Shown here in pieces: positions 1 to 9,090 of a DNA stretch of 64,000 nt. The notes below the pieces were generated by a model, which had not been told where the DNA came from, did no database searches, and saw only the letters and a program-made list of their open reading frames with translations. This stretch comes from an uncultured Lachnospiraceae bacterium (GTDB lineage Bacteria > Bacillota > Clostridia > Lachnospirales > Lachnospiraceae). The stretch lies in NCBI GenBank assembly GCA_902489925.1, contig CABUBX010000003.1, forward strand, positions 1 through 64,000, given 5' to 3'. Both the position numbers and the translations under genes were made by a program. How positions within the stretch are numbered: the first letter of the stretch is position 1; every line of letters begins with the position of its first letter.

Positions 1-1682
1 AGCTTTGTCAAAATAGCCTTTGTTTCTACTGTTGTCTCACCTAAAAGACCTGCAATCTCCTGGGCAACCATCATCTGTTTTTCGATAACCTCCTGAGCGA
101 TATCGACAACCTCCATCTTTGTCTCCATCTGCTTTTGCATCTCTTTTTCATCCGCAGTCACATCCTGGAAAATTGCCAGAGCCGCATCAAGGCTTGCCAC
201 ATAAACAATCGTTTCAAGCACGGTCATCTGATATGCGTCAAGGTATATCTTTTTCCTGTAAATCGGCGTATGGCGGTTTAACACAGACTCAAAATCCGAG
301 GCGTCAAGCAGCTCAAAGACATACATTGTCTTAATGGCGGTCTCCCTGTCAACGCCGAAAACCTCCTCCGCTTTTTTGTTCATTTCCATGATTTTAAGCT
401 GGTCATCCACAATAAGAATCATATTCGGTGTCGTTTCCATCACAACATTGGACATCGAGTTTGCCGTTTCATAAGCATAAGGCAGACACATCTCCTGTTC
501 GGCCTTTCCCTGAAAAACAGCAATTGCCTTTTCCCTGCAGGACGGATAGCCGCAGGCGCCGCAGTTTAATTCCTCATCCTTATTATTTTTTCCGGTTGCC
601 TTTAATATACGGCGAATCTGTTCCTCCGTCGGCAAATCATCTCTGAGCATTCTTGAATAAAATACTTTATGTAAATCAAGTGTCACCGCTTCCTCTAACA
701 GTGAAGCCGGCTGATGCTGCACCTGCTTTTCAATCTCAATTGTTGATTCAAAACGTGATATTTTAAGCTTATTGATTGCAGGGCCTTTGATACATCCGCC
801 CTCACACATATTCGCTTCGATAAAGCAGTGTTTAAGCCGCCCCTCCTTCATTTCCTCAAAAAGCTCACGGCAGTTTTCCATACCGTCAATATCAAACATT
901 GTATAGCCGCCTGTACCATGCCCGGTATCGACAGACGTCATAACACCTTTTCTCACCGGGTAAAGACGGTTAATCTTCGGATCCGGATTATCGACAGGCA
1001 TCTCCTCGCAGGCAAAAACATCAATACCGGCCTCCTTAAACCAATCCTCCAATTCCGCAAAAGTAATGACCGCATCAATGTAGCCTTCTGTACGCTCATC
1101 CTCCCTTGCTTCTTCCTTCTTTGCAACACACGGTCCTGCAAATACAAGCTTCACATCATCCCCGTAAAGCTTTTTCATCAGCATACCGTGGGCAACCATC
1201 GGTGATACAACGGGCGCCATATCTCCAATCAACTCCGGATAATACTTCTCCACAAGGTCATTGACGCTCGGACAGCATGTCGTAATAATATTTTCCATCT
1301 GCCCCTCATCCATCAGCTTTTGATAGGCGTCTGTCACAAGTGCCGCCCCCTCGGCAGTCTCCCGCACATAGGTAAAGCCCAACTTTTTTAATGCGCATAT
1401 AACTTGCCCCGGTCTGTCATAGTCAAAAATACCGAGATAAGACGGCGCTATGGATAAGGCTACTTTCTTTCCGGCAGCCAAATAGGCTTTAACCATCTCC
1501 AAGTCACTGGCAAAAGTCTTTGCATTTTGCGGACAGACTTCAAGACAATGCCCACAAAGCACACAATAATCAGTCATAATCTGTGCCTGTGCATTCTTCA
1601 CGCGAATTGCTTTCACACTGCATGTACGCACGCATTTATAACAATGCTTGCAGCTTGCGTTTTTAAAATCAATAATATTCAT
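1..1682 (-). CDS. [FeFe]-hydrogenase-like sensor protein with PAS domain (partial, C-terminus off window)
   Basis: Read by translating the minus strand from an ATG at 1682 preceded by AGGGGGG. About 560 residues are visible and the gene runs off the window edge. Residues 11-55 hold two [4Fe-4S] ferredoxin motifs (CKHCYKCVRTC and CVLCGHCLEVC). An H-cluster domain follows, with modified signatures TTCCPS (about 135), GPCVAKKE (about 183) and NMCEGGC (about 291). Next come another Fe-S cluster motif (CGACGYPSC) and a PAS domain. The layout matches the putatively sensory group of [FeFe]-hydrogenases rather than a fermentative HydA, because the PAS domain follows the catalytic-like core. The output domain is outside the window; related proteins are often paired with a phosphatase or kinase. 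Role in redox or H2 sensing is inference. Confidence 0.85.
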   Translation of the reverse strand, partial: MNIIDFKNASCKHCYKCVRTCSVKAIRVKNAQAQIMTDYCVLCGHCLEVCPQNAKTFASDLEMVKAYLAAGKKVALSIAPSYLGIFDYDRPGQVICALKKLGFTYVRETAEGAALVTDAYQKLMDEGQMENIITTCCPSVNDLVEKYYPELIGDMAPVVSPMVAHGMLMKKLYGDDVKLVFAGPCVAKKEEAREDERTEGYIDAVITFAELEDWFKEAGIDVFACEEMPVDNPDPKINRLYPVRKGVMTSVDTGHGTGGYTMFDIDGMENCRELFEEMKEGRLKHCFIEANMCEGGCIKGPAINKLKISRFESTIEIEKQVQHQPASLLEEAVTLDLHKVFYSRMLRDDLPTEEQIRRILKATGKNNKDEELNCGACGYPSCREKAIAVFQGKAEQEMCLPYAYETANSMSNVVMETTPNMILIVDDQLKIMEMNKKAEEVFGVDRETAIKTMYVFELLDASDFESVLNRHTPIYRKKIYLDAYQMTVLETIVYVASLDAALAIFQDVTADEKEMQKQMETKMEVVDIAQEVIEKQMMVAQEIAGLLGETTVETKAILTK

Positions 1683-1703
1683 TCTGTTTCCCCCCTAACC
1701 TTC

Positions 1704-3071
1704 TTATAAAACCTCTACTGTATTCATCTCTTTTTTAAGTCCCCGCATCCTTAAAATATAGGCTGCAATTAAAAGCACATCGGCGCCAATCCATGCAGCC
1801 AACTCTGCAAAATAAAGCGAGGTTTCCCCAAACAGCGGCGGCAGAAAAATAACAACCGCAACGCGCATCACCAACTCCATAATCCCCGAAAGCATCGGAA
1901 TCAATGTATCGCCAAGCCCCTGCATCACATTCCGGTAAACATGAATTAAATATAAAATAAATAATGTGACGCCCATAACATTTAAGTAATTCACGGCAAC
2001 GTCCATTGCCATATCTGTTTCACTGCCGGCACCTGAAATAAACATTGACAAAATCTGACGCCCGAAAATTAATACAACGGCCGAGATTATTGACGATGTC
2101 ACTGCCGAAATAATCAATGAAGCATGAACGCCTTTAGGAATACGGCTGTATTTTTTTGCCCCCATATTCTGACTTGCATAGGTCGATATGGCAAAACCGA
2201 AGGCAATCCCTGCCAGTTCTAAAAGACCGTAGAGCTTATTGGCCGCGGTAAAGCCTGCCACGAAATGAAGCCCGTACTGATTAATCACCGACTGAATCAC
2301 AAGACCGCCGACGGCAATCAAAACATTTTGGAGGGCAATCGGCAGACCGAGCTTAAAAAGACGGCCGGACAGCGCCATATCGCGCTTCCAGTCCTCACCT
2401 TTCAGCTTCAATATAGAAAGCTTGCGTATCGCATTAAAACAGTATAATGCCGAAAATACCTGTGCGATGACCGTTGCGGCTGCGGCGCTGGCAACACCAA
2501 GTCCAAGCCCTATAACAAAAACAACATCCAGCACAACATTAATTGCCGCCGCAATTATCATAGCAATTAAAGGTGTTTTACTGTCACCGAGCGCTCTGAG
2601 CACCGCCGCCAGTAAATTGTAAGCCATCACAACAATAATACCGCTAAAGGCAACGCGCACATATGAAAGTGCATCCGCCATAATATATTCCGGTGTATTT
2701 AAAAGCACAAGCATCGGCCTGGCCGCAAGCTGGCTGACAATGAGCGTCACCACAGCAATCACACCGCTTAATATCGTCGATGCCGCCAGTGTTTTTCTCA
2801 GATTACCGAAACGTCCGGCGCCAAAATGCTGGGCAATCAAAATTGAAAAGCCCTGAGTAAATCCGGTAGCCACACCAATAACCATCCAGTTAAACCAGTC
2901 AACTGCACCGAGCGCCGCCAGCGCATTGACGCCGAGACCTTTTCCGACAACAACCGTATCGACAATTGTATACAGCTGCTGAAAAATATTTCCAAACATC
3001 AAAGGCAGCGCAAAATTAATGAGCAATTTTATGGGGCTGCCCGATGTCATATCCTTTACATTTGCTGACAT
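1704..3071 (-). CDS. MATE family efflux transporter
   Basis: A 455-residue membrane protein with about twelve hydrophobic segments, in the range normal for MATE multidrug/toxin exporters. The N-terminal half contains the family-like stretch FALPLMFGNIFQQLYTIVD, and a second repeat begins near PIALQNVL. These proteins export cationic organic compounds in exchange for Na+ or H+; the substrate cannot be told from sequence. The start at 3071 is preferred over an upstream in-frame codon at 3101, because AGGAGG sits 6 bases before it. It lies 21 bases upstream of the hydrogenase-like gene on the same strand, so co-transcription is likely, though no functional link is evident. Confidence 0.9.
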   Translation of the reverse strand: MSANVKDMTSGSPIKLLINFALPLMFGNIFQQLYTIVDTVVVGKGLGVNALAALGAVDWFNWMVIGVATGFTQGFSILIAQHFGAGRFGNLRKTLAASTILSGVIAVVTLIVSQLAARPMLVLLNTPEYIMADALSYVRVAFSGIIVVMAYNLLAAVLRALGDSKTPLIAMIIAAAINVVLDVVFVIGLGLGVASAAAATVIAQVFSALYCFNAIRKLSILKLKGEDWKRDMALSGRLFKLGLPIALQNVLIAVGGLVIQSVINQYGLHFVAGFTAANKLYGLLELAGIAFGFAISTYASQNMGAKKYSRIPKGVHASLIISAVTSSIISAVVLIFGRQILSMFISGAGSETDMAMDVAVNYLNVMGVTLFILYLIHVYRNVMQGLGDTLIPMLSGIMELVMRVAVVIFLPPLFGETSLYFAELAAWIGADVLLIAAYILRMRGLKKEMNTVEVL

Positions 3072-3150
3072 AAAAAATCCTCCTGTGATGTCAAAACTCA
3101 CACTACAATTATACTTGATTATGTCAGCGCTTTCAAGAAAGAAGGCTTCA

Positions 3151-3192
3151 AAAAAGATTGCCGCCAGGGAAAATCCTGCGGCAATCCTTTTT
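3151..3192 (-). terminator. Intrinsic terminator after the CoA-transferase gene
   Basis: GATTGCCG pairs with CGGCAATC and the inner arms CAGG/CCTG extend the stem past a single bulged base. A run of T follows on the minus strand. It begins right at the CoA-transferase stop codon and insulates it from the MATE gene. Confidence 0.8.
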
Positions 3193-4541
3193 TATCGCTT
3201 ATTTGACAGCTTCCACATATTCATTTTTTCAGCTTCTTTGATTAATTCATCTCTGAAATCAGGATGCGCCACAGAGATAATCTTTTCGGTTCTCTGCCAT
3301 GTCGTTGTACCTTTAAGCTCTACAATACCGTATTCTGTGACAAGGTACTGGATATTGGCGCGGGTTGCGGTGATAATGCCGCCCGGTGTGATTGTCGGAC
3401 GGATACGGCTCTTTAATGTGCCGTCTTTATCCTTCACTGTGGAGGAACAGCAGATAAAACTCTTGCCACCCTTGGATAAATACGCGCCGAGCACAAAGTC
3501 AAGCTGACCGCCTGCACCGCTGATATGGCGGACACCAGAAGATTCCGAAGCGACCTGTCCGAACAAATCGACTTCAACGGCGTTGTTAATGGACATAAAG
3601 TTATCCAAAGCAGAAATATTGCGGATATCATTTGTATAGTCCACAGGGGCTGCCATGACCGCCGGATTATTATTGATATATTCGTACATCTTATCTGTAC
3701 CTGCCGCAAATGTAAATACCTGACGGCCTCTGTCGATTGTTTTATATTTTCCGGTAATTTTTCCGGCATTTGCCATGTCCACAAAGGCATCCACATACAT
3801 CTCCGTATGTACGCCCAAATCCTTTAAATCTGATTTTGCAATCAAAGAGCCGACTGCATTTGGCATACCTCCAATACCAAGCTGAAAGCAGGCGCCGTTT
3901 GGAATCATCGGCACAATAAGCTCTGCTACAGCCTTATCCACATCGGAAGGCTCTCCCGAAACAAGCTGTGCCACCGGAGGATTGTCACCCTCTACAATCA
4001 TCGTCACATCGCTGATGTGAATACTGACATCATGACCGCCGCGGCATACGGGAATATTTTTATTGACCTCAACAATAATCACATCGGCAACCTCGCAAAG
4101 CGCACCAAGCTGTGAAGCGCTAAGACCAAAGTTAAAGTAACCATGGGCATCCATCGGCGTCACCTGCAGCATCGCAACGTCTACATGCTTAATATGTTGG
4201 CGGTAATAAACCGGCATTTCAGAATAACGCAGCGGATTATAAAAGCAAAAACCTGTGCTCATCAAACGTCTTTCAATCGCTGATGTGTGCCATGAGTTCC
4301 ATGTAATACGTCCAAGGGCATCGTCTAGCTTTGTCACCTCCGGCTGCCACATGGCAATACCGCCGCGGAAATTAATATCTGTCAGTGATTTATCTTCTTT
4401 CAAACGTTTTGCCAGTGCCGCATCAAGCGCTACCGGATGATTTGCACAAAAACTGTAATCTACCCAATCCCCGGATTTTATAACCTTGACAGCTTCCTCG
4501 GCCGTTGTCAGTTTCTCATTATATTGCTCAATAAATCCCAT
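3192..4541 (-). CDS. but: Butyryl-CoA:acetate CoA-transferase (acetyl-CoA hydrolase/transferase family)
   Basis: A 449-residue protein, the usual size of gut butyryl-CoA:acetate CoA-transferases. It moves CoA from butyryl-CoA to acetate, releasing butyrate and acetyl-CoA. Visible family motifs are GIGGMPNAV (about 223-231), HTEMYVDAF with the probable catalytic Glu247, and GAGGQLDF near the C-terminus. The ATG at 4541 follows AAAGGAG. It lies directly downstream of the lactate/acyl-CoA dehydrogenase operon but is separated from it by a strong terminator, so it probably has its own promoter (a TATAAT-like -10 is visible near 4590). A propionate or 4-hydroxybutyrate CoA-transferase is the main alternative, since these families are close. 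Confidence 0.85.
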   Translation of the reverse strand: MGFIEQYNEKLTTAEEAVKVIKSGDWVDYSFCANHPVALDAALAKRLKEDKSLTDINFRGGIAMWQPEVTKLDDALGRITWNSWHTSAIERRLMSTGFCFYNPLRYSEMPVYYRQHIKHVDVAMLQVTPMDAHGYFNFGLSASQLGALCEVADVIIVEVNKNIPVCRGGHDVSIHISDVTMIVEGDNPPVAQLVSGEPSDVDKAVAELIVPMIPNGACFQLGIGGMPNAVGSLIAKSDLKDLGVHTEMYVDAFVDMANAGKITGKYKTIDRGRQVFTFAAGTDKMYEYINNNPAVMAAPVDYTNDIRNISALDNFMSINNAVEVDLFGQVASESSGVRHISGAGGQLDFVLGAYLSKGGKSFICCSSTVKDKDGTLKSRIRPTITPGGIITATRANIQYLVTEYGIVELKGTTTWQRTEKIISVAHPDFRDELIKEAEKMNMWKLSNKR

Positions 4542-4629
4542 AAATTACTCCTTTCATCTGCCAAAATTTTCTATTTAGGTAAATTTTATTATAATCTAAA
4601 ATTAATTATTTTTCTGTAACTACAGTGAC

Positions 4630-4666
4630 AAAAAAATCTCTGCGGCCGATACCGCAGAGATTTTTT
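4630..4666 (-). terminator. Strong intrinsic terminator ending the lactate/Etf operon
   Basis: A 15-base arm (A6 then TCTCTGCGG) pairs perfectly with its complement across a 6-base loop, with a T run on either strand. It sits 37 bases past the etfA stop codon and separates that operon from the CoA-transferase gene. Confidence 0.9.
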
Positions 4667-4702
4667 AATGGAGTTTATAAAAAATGGATTCGCATGGCAT
4701 AT

Positions 4703-5665
4703 TTACTGTGCTTTGATTTTCTTTACTTCTTCAATCAGTAAAGGCAGCACCTTCACCGCATCACCGACGATGCCTACATCGGCCACGTCAAAAATCGGCG
4801 CGTCCTCATCTTTATTAATGGCAACAATATAACCTGAGCCAATCATACCCGACACATGCTGTGTCGCACCGGAAATACCGCAGGCGATATAAAGCTTTGG
4901 CGCAACAATCTTTCCGGATTGTCCGACCTGATGTGAACGCGGTACCCACTCATCTTCAATCGCCGGTCTTGTCGCACCGACAACACCGCCTAAAACATCG
5001 GCAAGTTCTTTGACAAGTTCAAAATTTTCCTTGCTTCCCATACCGCGTCCGCCGGATACGATAACGTCCGCTTCCTCAAGATTGACTGTCTCAGCGACTT
5101 CTTTAACCGCCTCGACAATTTTTGCCATCAGCATATTTTCAGGTATATCGATTGTTTCCTCAACAATCTCACCACTTCTGTTCTCATCAATATTTTTAGA
5201 AAATGAGCCGCCGCGAACAGAAGCCACAGCCGGCATACTGTGAAGTATCACATCGTTAAGCACTGTCCCGCCGTAAACCGGACAAGTAAATACAAGCTCT
5301 CCGCCATCCTCTGTCATATTCATAACATCTGTCACACAGGCTACGCCAAGTTTTTTTGCTGTCATCGGCAAAACATCTTTGCCTGTCAGGGTTGCAGCGC
5401 CGAGTACAAGCTCTGCCCCATATTTTTTTGCAAGCACCGAAAGTACCTGTGCATAAACCTCCGGCTGATAACCGTCAGTCTTTACAGTTGCTGCCGTATC
5501 TGCACCGGCTGCAATGACTGTTTTTGCGGCTTCGGCTGCATCAAACAGCACCGCTGTCACCTTACCGCCATCGGCAATTTCCTGTGCTTTTCCCAATATT
5601 TCCAACGCCGCACTCACAGGAGAGCCGTCAGAAGTTTCCACATAAACTAATATATTTTTACTCAT
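4703..5665 (-). CDS. etfA: Electron transfer flavoprotein subunit alpha
   Basis: A 320-residue EtfA. The N-terminal half (1-190) is the nucleotide-binding-like fold. The C-terminal half carries the FAD-binding signature, seen as GQSGKIVAPKLYIACGISG and IGSGYIVAINKD (about 250-285). With EtfB it carries electrons between flavin dehydrogenases. In the lactate operons of Acetobacterium woodii the equivalent subunits (LctC/LctB) let lactate dehydrogenase reduce NAD+ at the expense of ferredoxin. Here it is the last gene of an operon that also encodes an acyl-CoA dehydrogenase, so it may serve both enzymes. GGAGG precedes the ATG at 5665. Bifurcating versus simple Etf cannot be settled by eye. Confidence 0.93.
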   Translation of the reverse strand: MSKNILVYVETSDGSPVSAALEILGKAQEIADGGKVTAVLFDAAEAAKTVIAAGADTAATVKTDGYQPEVYAQVLSVLAKKYGAELVLGAATLTGKDVLPMTAKKLGVACVTDVMNMTEDGGELVFTCPVYGGTVLNDVILHSMPAVASVRGGSFSKNIDENRSGEIVEETIDIPENMLMAKIVEAVKEVAETVNLEEADVIVSGGRGMGSKENFELVKELADVLGGVVGATRPAIEDEWVPRSHQVGQSGKIVAPKLYIACGISGATQHVSGMIGSGYIVAINKDEDAPIFDVADVGIVGDAVKVLPLLIEEVKKIKAQ

Positions 5666-5677
5666 CTTTATGCCCTC

Positions 5678-6454
5678 CTAAAATACCTTTGCCTCACTCA
5701 TCAGTGCAATGGCCTGACTGACAGCATCTTCAGCGGTTTCTGCTTTAATCTTAACACCGGCTGCGCGTTTTGCAGGCTCATAAACCTTCACAACCTCAAT
5801 TTTACTTTCAGACGGCGCTTCTGTCTCAAGCTCTGTAATCGTTTTCTTTCTGGCCGCCATCTTGCTCTTAATTGTCGGATATCTCGGGTCATAATTTGGT
5901 TTCTGAATTGTCACAACGCAAGGCAGCTTCGCTTCAATCGTATGATAGCCCTCATCCGTCTCCTGTTTAATTTTTGCCGTACCTTCTGCCGCTTCCACAG
6001 CAATCACATTGGCTGCTACAGGCATTGAAAGCTCGTCTGCAAGGAAAAGACCCGTCTGACTTGCTGCATAATCCGTAGATTCCTTACCTGTAAATACGAT
6101 ATCAAACTGCTTTTCTCCGGCTGCTTCAATCGCTCTCTTTGCCTTAGCGAGACACTTTGCAATACCTTCGGCATCAAGCGTCTGTGCACTTTCATTTTTC
6201 ACAAGATATGCCTCGTCCGCACCGACAGCAAGACAGTTTTTCAATGAATTTTTCACGCTGTCATCGCCGATTGAAACAACCGTCACTGTACCTCCGACAG
6301 ACTCTTTAAGACGTACTGCCATCTCAAGGGCATATGTATCAAACGCATTTACAACCGGTGTCACACTTTCTAATGCCGGAGTCCCTGTTTCCGGGTTCAA
6401 ATGAATTTCAACCGAATCATCGGGCACCTGTTTTATACAAACTAATATTTCCAT
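5678..6454 (-). CDS. etfB: Electron transfer flavoprotein subunit beta
   Basis: A 258-residue EtfB that pairs with the EtfA encoded 12 bases downstream. Visible family features are MEILVCIKQVPDD at the N-terminus, NAFDTYALEMAVRLKE (about 41-56) in the nucleotide/flavin pocket, and TDYAASQTG (about 127). The start at 6454 is chosen because GAGGAG lies 8 bases upstream; the earlier in-frame ATG at 6469 overlaps that ribosome-binding site. Its place after a lactate dehydrogenase and an acyl-CoA dehydrogenase suggests it receives electrons from one and may deliver to the other. Confidence 0.93.
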   Translation of the reverse strand: MEILVCIKQVPDDSVEIHLNPETGTPALESVTPVVNAFDTYALEMAVRLKESVGGTVTVVSIGDDSVKNSLKNCLAVGADEAYLVKNESAQTLDAEGIAKCLAKAKRAIEAAGEKQFDIVFTGKESTDYAASQTGLFLADELSMPVAANVIAVEAAEGTAKIKQETDEGYHTIEAKLPCVVTIQKPNYDPRYPTIKSKMAARKKTITELETEAPSESKIEVVKVYEPAKRAAGVKIKAETAEDAVSQAIALMSEAKVF

Positions 6455-6472
6455 AGTGATTCTCCTCAATAT

Positions 6473-7609
6473 TTATTTGCCAATCACATTGTTGGCAACA
6501 ACGATTCTCTGTACTTCGTTTGTACCCTCGAAAATCTGGAAGATTTTCGCATCTCTTAACAGTTTTTCCACCGGATACTCACGGCTGTAGCCATAGCCGC
6601 CAAAAATCTGAATTGCTTCGGAAGCAACTTCCATCGCAATATCGGAAGCATAGCATTTGGCAATCGCAGATTCCATGCTGTGCGGCAATCCCATATCCAT
6701 CTTTGTCAATGCATGGGCAACCATCTGACGGGCTGTCTCCGTCTTAATCTGCATATCTGCAATCTTAAACTGAATTGCCTGATTTTTAATAATCGGCTTT
6801 CCAAACTGGATTCTTTCTTTGCCGTAAGCAATCGCTTCATTAATGCCGCGCTGTGCAATACCTGTGGCAACACAGCCCATCCATGTTCTCGCCTGGTCGA
6901 GTGTCTTCATGGCAATGGAGAAGCCTCTGCCTTCCTCACCGATAAGGTTTTTGGCAGGAATACGGCAATCCTCTAAAACAACATCGCATGTATTGGATGT
7001 ACGGATACCCATCTTGTTTTCTTCATGGCCTGTGCTAAGTCCCGGTGTGCCGGCCTCAATAAAGAACATTGAAATGCCCTTAACACCTTTTGTCTTATCT
7101 GTCATCGCTGTCACACAGTAGAATGATGCAACGCCGCCGTTTGTGATAAAGCACTTTCTGCCGTTTAATACATAGTCATCACCGTCTCTGACAGCAGTTG
7201 TCTTACCTGCGCCGGCATCAGAACCTGCCCCCGGCTCTGTCAGACAAAATGCGCCGAAGCCGCCGTCTAAGATAAGGTCGCAGGCACGTTTTTTCTGCTC
7301 ATCAGAGCCTGCAATCAACACCGGCTTCATGCCAAGACCGCTCGCTGAAATCGTTGTAGCAAAGCCTGCGTCCGCAATTGCCATCTGCTCAATTAATGCT
7401 GCCACATCCACACGGCTCAATCCCGGTCCGCCGTATTCTTCAGGCACTTCAAGTGCCTGATAGCCCTGTTCAATGGCTTTATCATAAATTTCTTTTGGCC
7501 ATTCGCCGGAAACATCGTATGCCTTGCACTGTTCCATGACTTCCTTTTCACAAAAATTCTTAACGTCCTGTAATAAATCCTGAGCTTCTTCTGAAATTAA
7601 ATATGCCAT
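6473..7609 (-). CDS. Short-chain acyl-CoA dehydrogenase (butyryl-CoA dehydrogenase-like)
   Basis: A 378-residue flavoprotein of normal length. Family features are CLTEPGAGSDAGA (about 137-149, FAD/substrate contacts), FGGYGYSREYPVE, and FEGTNEVQR near the C-terminus with the catalytic base Glu361. It would interconvert a short acyl-CoA and its enoyl-CoA, most likely reducing crotonyl-CoA to butyryl-CoA with electrons from the EtfBA encoded just downstream. The gene sits between lactate dehydrogenase and etfB, an arrangement reported for lactate-using gut butyrate producers. Acryloyl-CoA reduction in a propionate pathway is the alternative. The ATG at 7609 follows AGGAGG. Confidence 0.9.
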   Translation of the reverse strand: MAYLISEEAQDLLQDVKNFCEKEVMEQCKAYDVSGEWPKEIYDKAIEQGYQALEVPEEYGGPGLSRVDVAALIEQMAIADAGFATTISASGLGMKPVLIAGSDEQKKRACDLILDGGFGAFCLTEPGAGSDAGAGKTTAVRDGDDYVLNGRKCFITNGGVASFYCVTAMTDKTKGVKGISMFFIEAGTPGLSTGHEENKMGIRTSNTCDVVLEDCRIPAKNLIGEEGRGFSIAMKTLDQARTWMGCVATGIAQRGINEAIAYGKERIQFGKPIIKNQAIQFKIADMQIKTETARQMVAHALTKMDMGLPHSMESAIAKCYASDIAMEVASEAIQIFGGYGYSREYPVEKLLRDAKIFQIFEGTNEVQRIVVANNVIGK

Positions 7610-7659
7610 AACAACTTACCTCCTGTTGTATCATTAAAATCATAAACATCTTATTATTT

Positions 7660-9087
7660 TTAAAGTTTGTAACAAATCTTATCCGGATTCAAAATCATCT
7701 TAGGGTCAAAGACTTCTTTAATACCTCTCATCAGACGCATACTTGCCTCGCCCGCAAAATCTGCAAGATATTCCATCTTGCCATAGCCGATTCCGTGCTC
7801 GCCCGAAATCAAGCCGCCGCACTCTGCTGCCTTCTTGTAGATAATTTCCATAAACTCTGCAACCTGACGTTTAAACTCTGTCTCGTCCATATCATTTGCA
7901 CATGTATAAATATGAAGATTACCGTCACCGGCATGTCCAAAGCTCTTAATTGCAAAATCATAGTTGCCCTGAAGCGACTTCACATAGGTCAGATAATTTG
8001 CAATCTGATTAACAGGGACAACGACATCACATTCATCCAAAAGCTTTGTCTCTGCCTCAATCGCTTCAAGGAAGGTGCTTCTTGCAGCCCATGCCTCTTT
8101 CTTTTTCGCCGGTGTATCGGCAACAAGTACATCAACTGCGCCATCCTCAAGGACAACCTCCGCTGCTTTTTCGGCAATTTCTTCAAGACTTTCCATATCC
8201 TCACCGTCGAAGGTGACAAGTAGGTAAGCGCCGATATCAATGCCCTCAACCTCTTTAGGGAATACATTCTTGCCAAGATATCTTTCAGATACAAGCACAA
8301 TTTCTTTTTCCATAAATTCAAGCGCCTGAGGCTGCAAATGGTTCATGAAAAATTTTGGTACTGTAGAAATACAATCTTCAAGATTTTCATAAGGAATAAT
8401 CAAGCTGATAGTTTCCTTCGGCGCCGGAATGACTTTTAGCGTCAGCTCAGTAATAATACCGAGTGTTCCTTCCGAGCCAATCATCAGATTTAAAAGGCTG
8501 TAGCCGGTGGATGTCTTAGAGACGGTTGCACCAAGTTTTATAATCTCACCTGTCGGAAGTACAACGGTCATCGCACGCACATAATCTCTTGTACATCCGT
8601 ATTTAACAGCACGCATACCGCCGGCATTTGTTGCCACATTGCCGCCGAGTGTTGCAAACTTTTCGCCCGGGTCCGGCGGATATAAAAGTCCCTGCTTTTG
8701 TGCATCCTCAGCAAGGTCATTTAGCAGTACGCCCGGCTGAACATGGACAACAAAATTTTCTTTGTCATACTCAAGAATCTTATTCATCTTGGACATGTCA
8801 ATCATGACGCCGCCATGAAGAGCCACGGCCGCACCTGTGAGACCTGTGCCTGCGCCTCTTGGGATGACAGGGATACTGTTTTCATAGCAAATCTTTACGA
8901 TTGCCGCGATATCCTCTGTCGTTGTGCCCTCAATCAAAACCTCCGGCGCACCTTTGCCATAGATTGGCATCTCGTCATGAAAATAATCTTCATTAATTTC
9001 ATCCTTTACATACACCTTGCCCGGAACTATCTTTTTGAATGCCTCAATAATTTCAGGTGTCACTTCATTGTAAACCATTTCCGCCAT
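7660..9087 (-). CDS. lctD: FAD-dependent lactate dehydrogenase (GlcD/LctD family)
   Basis: A 475-residue FAD-linked oxidase. The N-terminal PCMH-type FAD-binding domain (about 45-225) shows PRGAGTGLTGA and GSEGTLGIITEL. The C-terminal cap domain shows FGHAGDGNLHIY and SGEHGIGYGK, the usual metal and substrate signatures of D-lactate/glycolate dehydrogenases. In Acetobacterium woodii the homologous LctD works with EtfBC to oxidise lactate to pyruvate. The neighbours (permease, racemase, Etf) make lactate the best substrate assignment; glycolate or another 2-hydroxyacid is possible. AAGGAGG precedes the ATG at 9087, only three bases after the racemase stop codon. Confidence 0.92.
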   Translation of the reverse strand: MAEMVYNEVTPEIIEAFKKIVPGKVYVKDEINEDYFHDEMPIYGKGAPEVLIEGTTTEDIAAIVKICYENSIPVIPRGAGTGLTGAAVALHGGVMIDMSKMNKILEYDKENFVVHVQPGVLLNDLAEDAQKQGLLYPPDPGEKFATLGGNVATNAGGMRAVKYGCTRDYVRAMTVVLPTGEIIKLGATVSKTSTGYSLLNLMIGSEGTLGIITELTLKVIPAPKETISLIIPYENLEDCISTVPKFFMNHLQPQALEFMEKEIVLVSERYLGKNVFPKEVEGIDIGAYLLVTFDGEDMESLEEIAEKAAEVVLEDGAVDVLVADTPAKKKEAWAARSTFLEAIEAETKLLDECDVVVPVNQIANYLTYVKSLQGNYDFAIKSFGHAGDGNLHIYTCANDMDETEFKRQVAEFMEIIYKKAAECGGLISGEHGIGYGKMEYLADFAGEASMRLMRGIKEVFDPKMILNPDKICYKL

Positions 9088-9090
9088 TTT

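Noticed and set aside
3019..3507. 162-residue plus-strand frame across the CoA-transferase 3' end
   Set aside because: It spans a terminator and the ends of two real genes on the other strand.
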